Below, one piece after another: positions 39,752 to 41,453 of a stretch of DNA of 41,453 nucleotides. Location of the stretch: contig CAMCJI010000008.1 in NCBI GenBank assembly GCA_945874805.1, positions 1 to 41,453 of the forward strand, in the 5' to 3' direction. Source of the DNA: Asaia bogorensis (GTDB lineage Bacteria > Pseudomonadota > Alphaproteobacteria > Acetobacterales > Acetobacteraceae). Below the pieces are notes generated by a model. It saw nothing but the letters and a program-made list of their open reading frames with translations. It made no database searches and had not been told where the DNA came from. Position 1 is the first letter of the stretch, and every line of letters begins with the position of its first letter. The position numbers and the translations under genes were made by a program.

Positions 39752-41119
39752 CTAGCGCGCGCCAAGACTCCGCTGCAGCCGCGTGATGGCGCCAGGCAGA
39801 CCGCGCACCTTCAGCACGCGGCCGGCCTCATCGTATTCTTCGGACAAGACCCGCACAGTTTCATACACCTCGCCGATCAGCCCTTGTTTTGCATAGGGCA
39901 ACACCAGCACGTCCTCCACCATCGCCGCCTCGAAAAACGCGATGATGGTCTCCCGCAGCGCGCTCACATCCTCGGGCGCATGGGCCGAGAGCAGGATCGC
40001 GTCCGGATGTTTCTCCATCAGGGCCGCGCGCCCGGCAGCATCCACCCGATCCAGTTTGTTCAGCACCAGGCGGGACGGCACCGCATCCGCCCCGATCTCC
40101 CGAAGCACACCGCGGCTGACCTCCAGCTGCGCCTCATAGGTCGGGTCCGATGCGTCGACCACGTACAGCAGCAGCGATGCCTCCAGCGCTTCCGCCAGGG
40201 TGGAACGGAACGATGCGACCAGATCGTGCGGCAATTGCTTGATGAAGCCGACCGTATCGGAGACCAGCACCCGCGGCCGGGTCTCGGGCTGCAAGCTGCG
40301 CACTGTGGTGTCGAGCGTCGCGAACAGCTTGTCCTCCACCAGCACCTGGCTGCCGGTCAGCGCCCGCATCAACGAAGATTTGCCCGCATTGGTGTAGCCG
40401 ACCAGCGCCACCCGCAGCTGGTCTCGCCGGGCGGAGCGGCGCTGGTCGCTGTCGCGCTGCACCGCTTCCAGTTGGTCCTTCAGCTCGGAAAGCCGGTCGC
40501 GGATCTTGCGGCGATCGAGGTCCAGGGTGCTTTCGCCAGCGCCCGGGCCTTGCTGCCGCCCACCGCCGGCAGAGGACTCCCGCATGCGAGGTGCCACGTA
40601 TTTCAACCGCGCCATCTCCACCTGCAGCTTCGCCTCTCGGGTGTTGGCGTGGCGGTGGAAGATCTCGACGATGACGCCGGTGCGGTCCAGCACCTGGGCG
40701 CCGGTGGCACGCTCGAGGTTGCGGATCTGGCTCGGCGATAGCTCATGATCGACGATGACGAATTCAGGCTTGCGGGTGGCGCCGGCACCAGGCTCGTCAG
40801 ACAGAAGCTCGGCCGGGTCGCTCATCGCGGCCACGTTCTCAAAACGCTGCCGCGCCTTGGTCATCTTCGTTGGCGCCATCGAGCCGACCACCCCGGTGCC
40901 GCCGGTCAGCGCCGCAAGTTCCGCCAGCTTGCCGCTGCCGAGCAATGCCGCAGCCCCGGTGCCGTCGCGCCTTTGCGACACGGTGCCGACAACCTCATAG
41001 CCCAGCGTCTTCACCAGGCGCCCCAACTCCTCAAGGCTGGCCTGGTGCGCGACGTCGTCGACGTCTTGTGTTTGGATGCCCACGAGGACGGCAAGCGGAA
41101 TCGGCGGTTTGGTCTCCAT
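39752..41119 (-). CDS. hflX: Ribosome-associated GTPase HflX
   Basis: 455 residues. The N-terminal HflX domain contains FVIVDHELSPSQIRNLERAT, then DRTGVIVEIFHRHANTREAK and LQVEMARLKYVAPRM. G-domain motifs: G1 GYTNAGKSS (241-249), G2 Thr in ATLDTT, G3 DTVGF (288-292), G4 NKLD (354-357), G5 SAH (378-380). HflX binds 50S subunits and splits stalled ribosomes under stress. In many proteobacteria hfq lies directly upstream. Here the upstream side holds only a 51-codon ORF and an IS5 end. No strong ribosome site precedes ATG 41119. Confidence 0.95.
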   Translation of the reverse strand: METKPPIPLAVLVGIQTQDVDDVAHQASLEELGRLVKTLGYEVVGTVSQRRDGTGAAALLGSGKLAELAALTGGTGVVGSMAPTKMTKARQRFENVAAMSDPAELLSDEPGAGATRKPEFVIVDHELSPSQIRNLERATGAQVLDRTGVIVEIFHRHANTREAKLQVEMARLKYVAPRMRESSAGGGRQQGPGAGESTLDLDRRKIRDRLSELKDQLEAVQRDSDQRRSARRDQLRVALVGYTNAGKSSLMRALTGSQVLVEDKLFATLDTTVRSLQPETRPRVLVSDTVGFIKQLPHDLVASFRSTLAEALEASLLLYVVDASDPTYEAQLEVSRGVLREIGADAVPSRLVLNKLDRVDAAGRAALMEKHPDAILLSAHAPEDVSALRETIIAFFEAAMVEDVLVLPYAKQGLIGEVYETVRVLSEEYDEAGRVLKVRGLPGAITRLQRSLGAR

Positions 41120-41160
41120 GGGCGGTCAGGTAGCACGGATCGGCCCGAAACGTGGAAATT

Positions 41161-41316
41161 CTACTGCCGGGTCTGACCCGGCGCTTCATGATGAGGCACG
41201 TCCTTGACCACGCGGACAAAGGACTCGATCAGTCGCGCCATTTCCTCGGCGCTCGCTGGCATTCGTTCGGCTGCTAGCGTCAGGCTGTCCAGAAGCCGTC
41301 CGTCCTCAGAACCCAT
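41161..41316 (-). CDS. Hypothetical small protein (51 residues)
   Basis: ATG 41316 to TAG 41161. The sequence is a plausible acidic, helical small protein with RLLDSLTLAAERMPASAEEM and a His-His pair near the C-terminus. No family is recognised. Its last codons include a perfect hairpin (41166-41182), and its start lies 15 bases from the end of an IS5 transposase frame, so it could be the truncated 3' end of a longer gene cut by the insertion. Coding status is uncertain. Confidence 0.35.
   Translation of the reverse strand: MGSEDGRLLDSLTLAAERMPASAEEMARLIESFVRVVKDVPHHEAPGQTRQ
41166..41182 (-). terminator. Hairpin upstream of hflX
   Basis: GCCGGGT (41166-41172), loop CTG, ACCCGGC (41176-41182): a perfect 7-bp stem with a tight loop. 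On the minus strand it is followed by AGTAGAATTTCC, a weak T-containing tail. It may terminate transcription coming from the IS side before hflX. Confidence 0.4.
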
Positions 41317-41331
41317 CCCGGAAGTTTGAAT

Positions 41332-41453
41332 CTACGTTGAGCACCTTGCCTGCCTGCGCATCATGATTCGGATCATGGCAAGGCGGACGAAGGCTGCGGC
41401 GCAGCGGACAAGGCGTTCGAAGTCTCGGGCCAGCCTGCGGTGGTGACTGATCC
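41332..41453 (-). pseudogene. IS5-family transposase, C-terminal end (runs off the window)
   Basis: The minus-strand frame reads ISHHRRLARDFERLV, then AAAFVRLAMIRIMMRR, and stops at 41332. This is the usual C-terminus of IS5-group transposases (SRHRRLAKDFE... ...IAMTRLMLRRL). The rest lies beyond the right edge, so whether the element is intact cannot be judged. The element's end is probably near 41317-41331. Confidence 0.75.

Noticed and set aside
1-41453. CRISPR array, restriction-modification or toxin-antitoxin system
   Set aside because: No regularly spaced direct repeats, Cas motifs, methyltransferase-nuclease pair or paired small toxin/antitoxin genes were seen. The class I methyltransferase at 31462 lacks DNA methylase motifs.

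Overview
The window is GC-rich, densely packed bacterial DNA. Many genes are joined by ATGA or GTGA stop/start overlaps. It carries two FadR-type GntR regulators, a tripartite tricarboxylate (TctABC) system, a Sit/Mnt-type manganese transporter, an E. coli-like MntR and several ABC importers with adjacent catabolic enzymes. Together these suggest an environmental alphaproteobacterium, probably Rhodospirillales/Acetobacteraceae. That placement is inference from gene content; there is no rRNA or tRNA to anchor it.

Layout. (1) 1-2901: the end of a polyamine-type ABC importer (permease tail, PotD-like binding protein), a PuuB-like FAD amine oxidoreductase and a convergent cupin. (2) 3075-7527, minus strand: a FadR-type regulator followed by phnC-phnD-phnE-phnE, a phosphonate/phosphite-type importer with no C-P lyase genes in view. 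(3) 7698-17570, plus strand: one long catabolic operon with a TauA/SsuA-like ABC importer (SBP, permease, ATPase, permease), a fumarylpyruvate-hydrolase-like FAH enzyme, an alpha/beta hydrolase, a TctCBA importer, a leaderless ModA-like protein and an aldo/keto reductase. The divergent GntR gene and operator-like sites lie at its head. (4) 17737-19512: a full-length double-domain ArsA ATPase with all three metalloid-site cysteines but no ars partners. (5) 19546-27436: a gntR-SBP-permease-permease-ATPase carbohydrate importer operon (minus), divergent from a mandelate-racemase-family dehydratase and a GMC oxidoreductase (plus), with a perfect 9-bp-arm palindrome between them. (6) 27636-30595: an HlyD/FtsX/LolD-type (DevBCA-like) exporter operon preceded by a perfect FNR/FixK box. 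(7) 30778-32838: a scar region with two back-to-back IS3 remnants, a methyltransferase and an IS5 remnant. (8) 32839-37540: a Sit/Mnt-type metal importer whose first permease is fused to a DtxR-like domain, divergent from mntR. (9) 37541-39751: GST and SDR genes interleaved with three decayed copies of one coding tail. (10) 39752-41453: hflX, a small ORF and the C-terminal end of an IS5 transposase running off the edge.

The window is mainly nutrient-scavenging modules, each pairing an importer with enzymes and often a local repressor. The most unusual points are the permease-DtxR fusion with exact metal-ligand spacing, the FNR box in front of an exporter, a 16-bp intercistronic hairpin inside the large operon, the orphan ArsA, and the repeated tail fragments around the GST and SDR genes. 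I found no CRISPR array, tRNA or rRNA and no obvious phage-defence locus.
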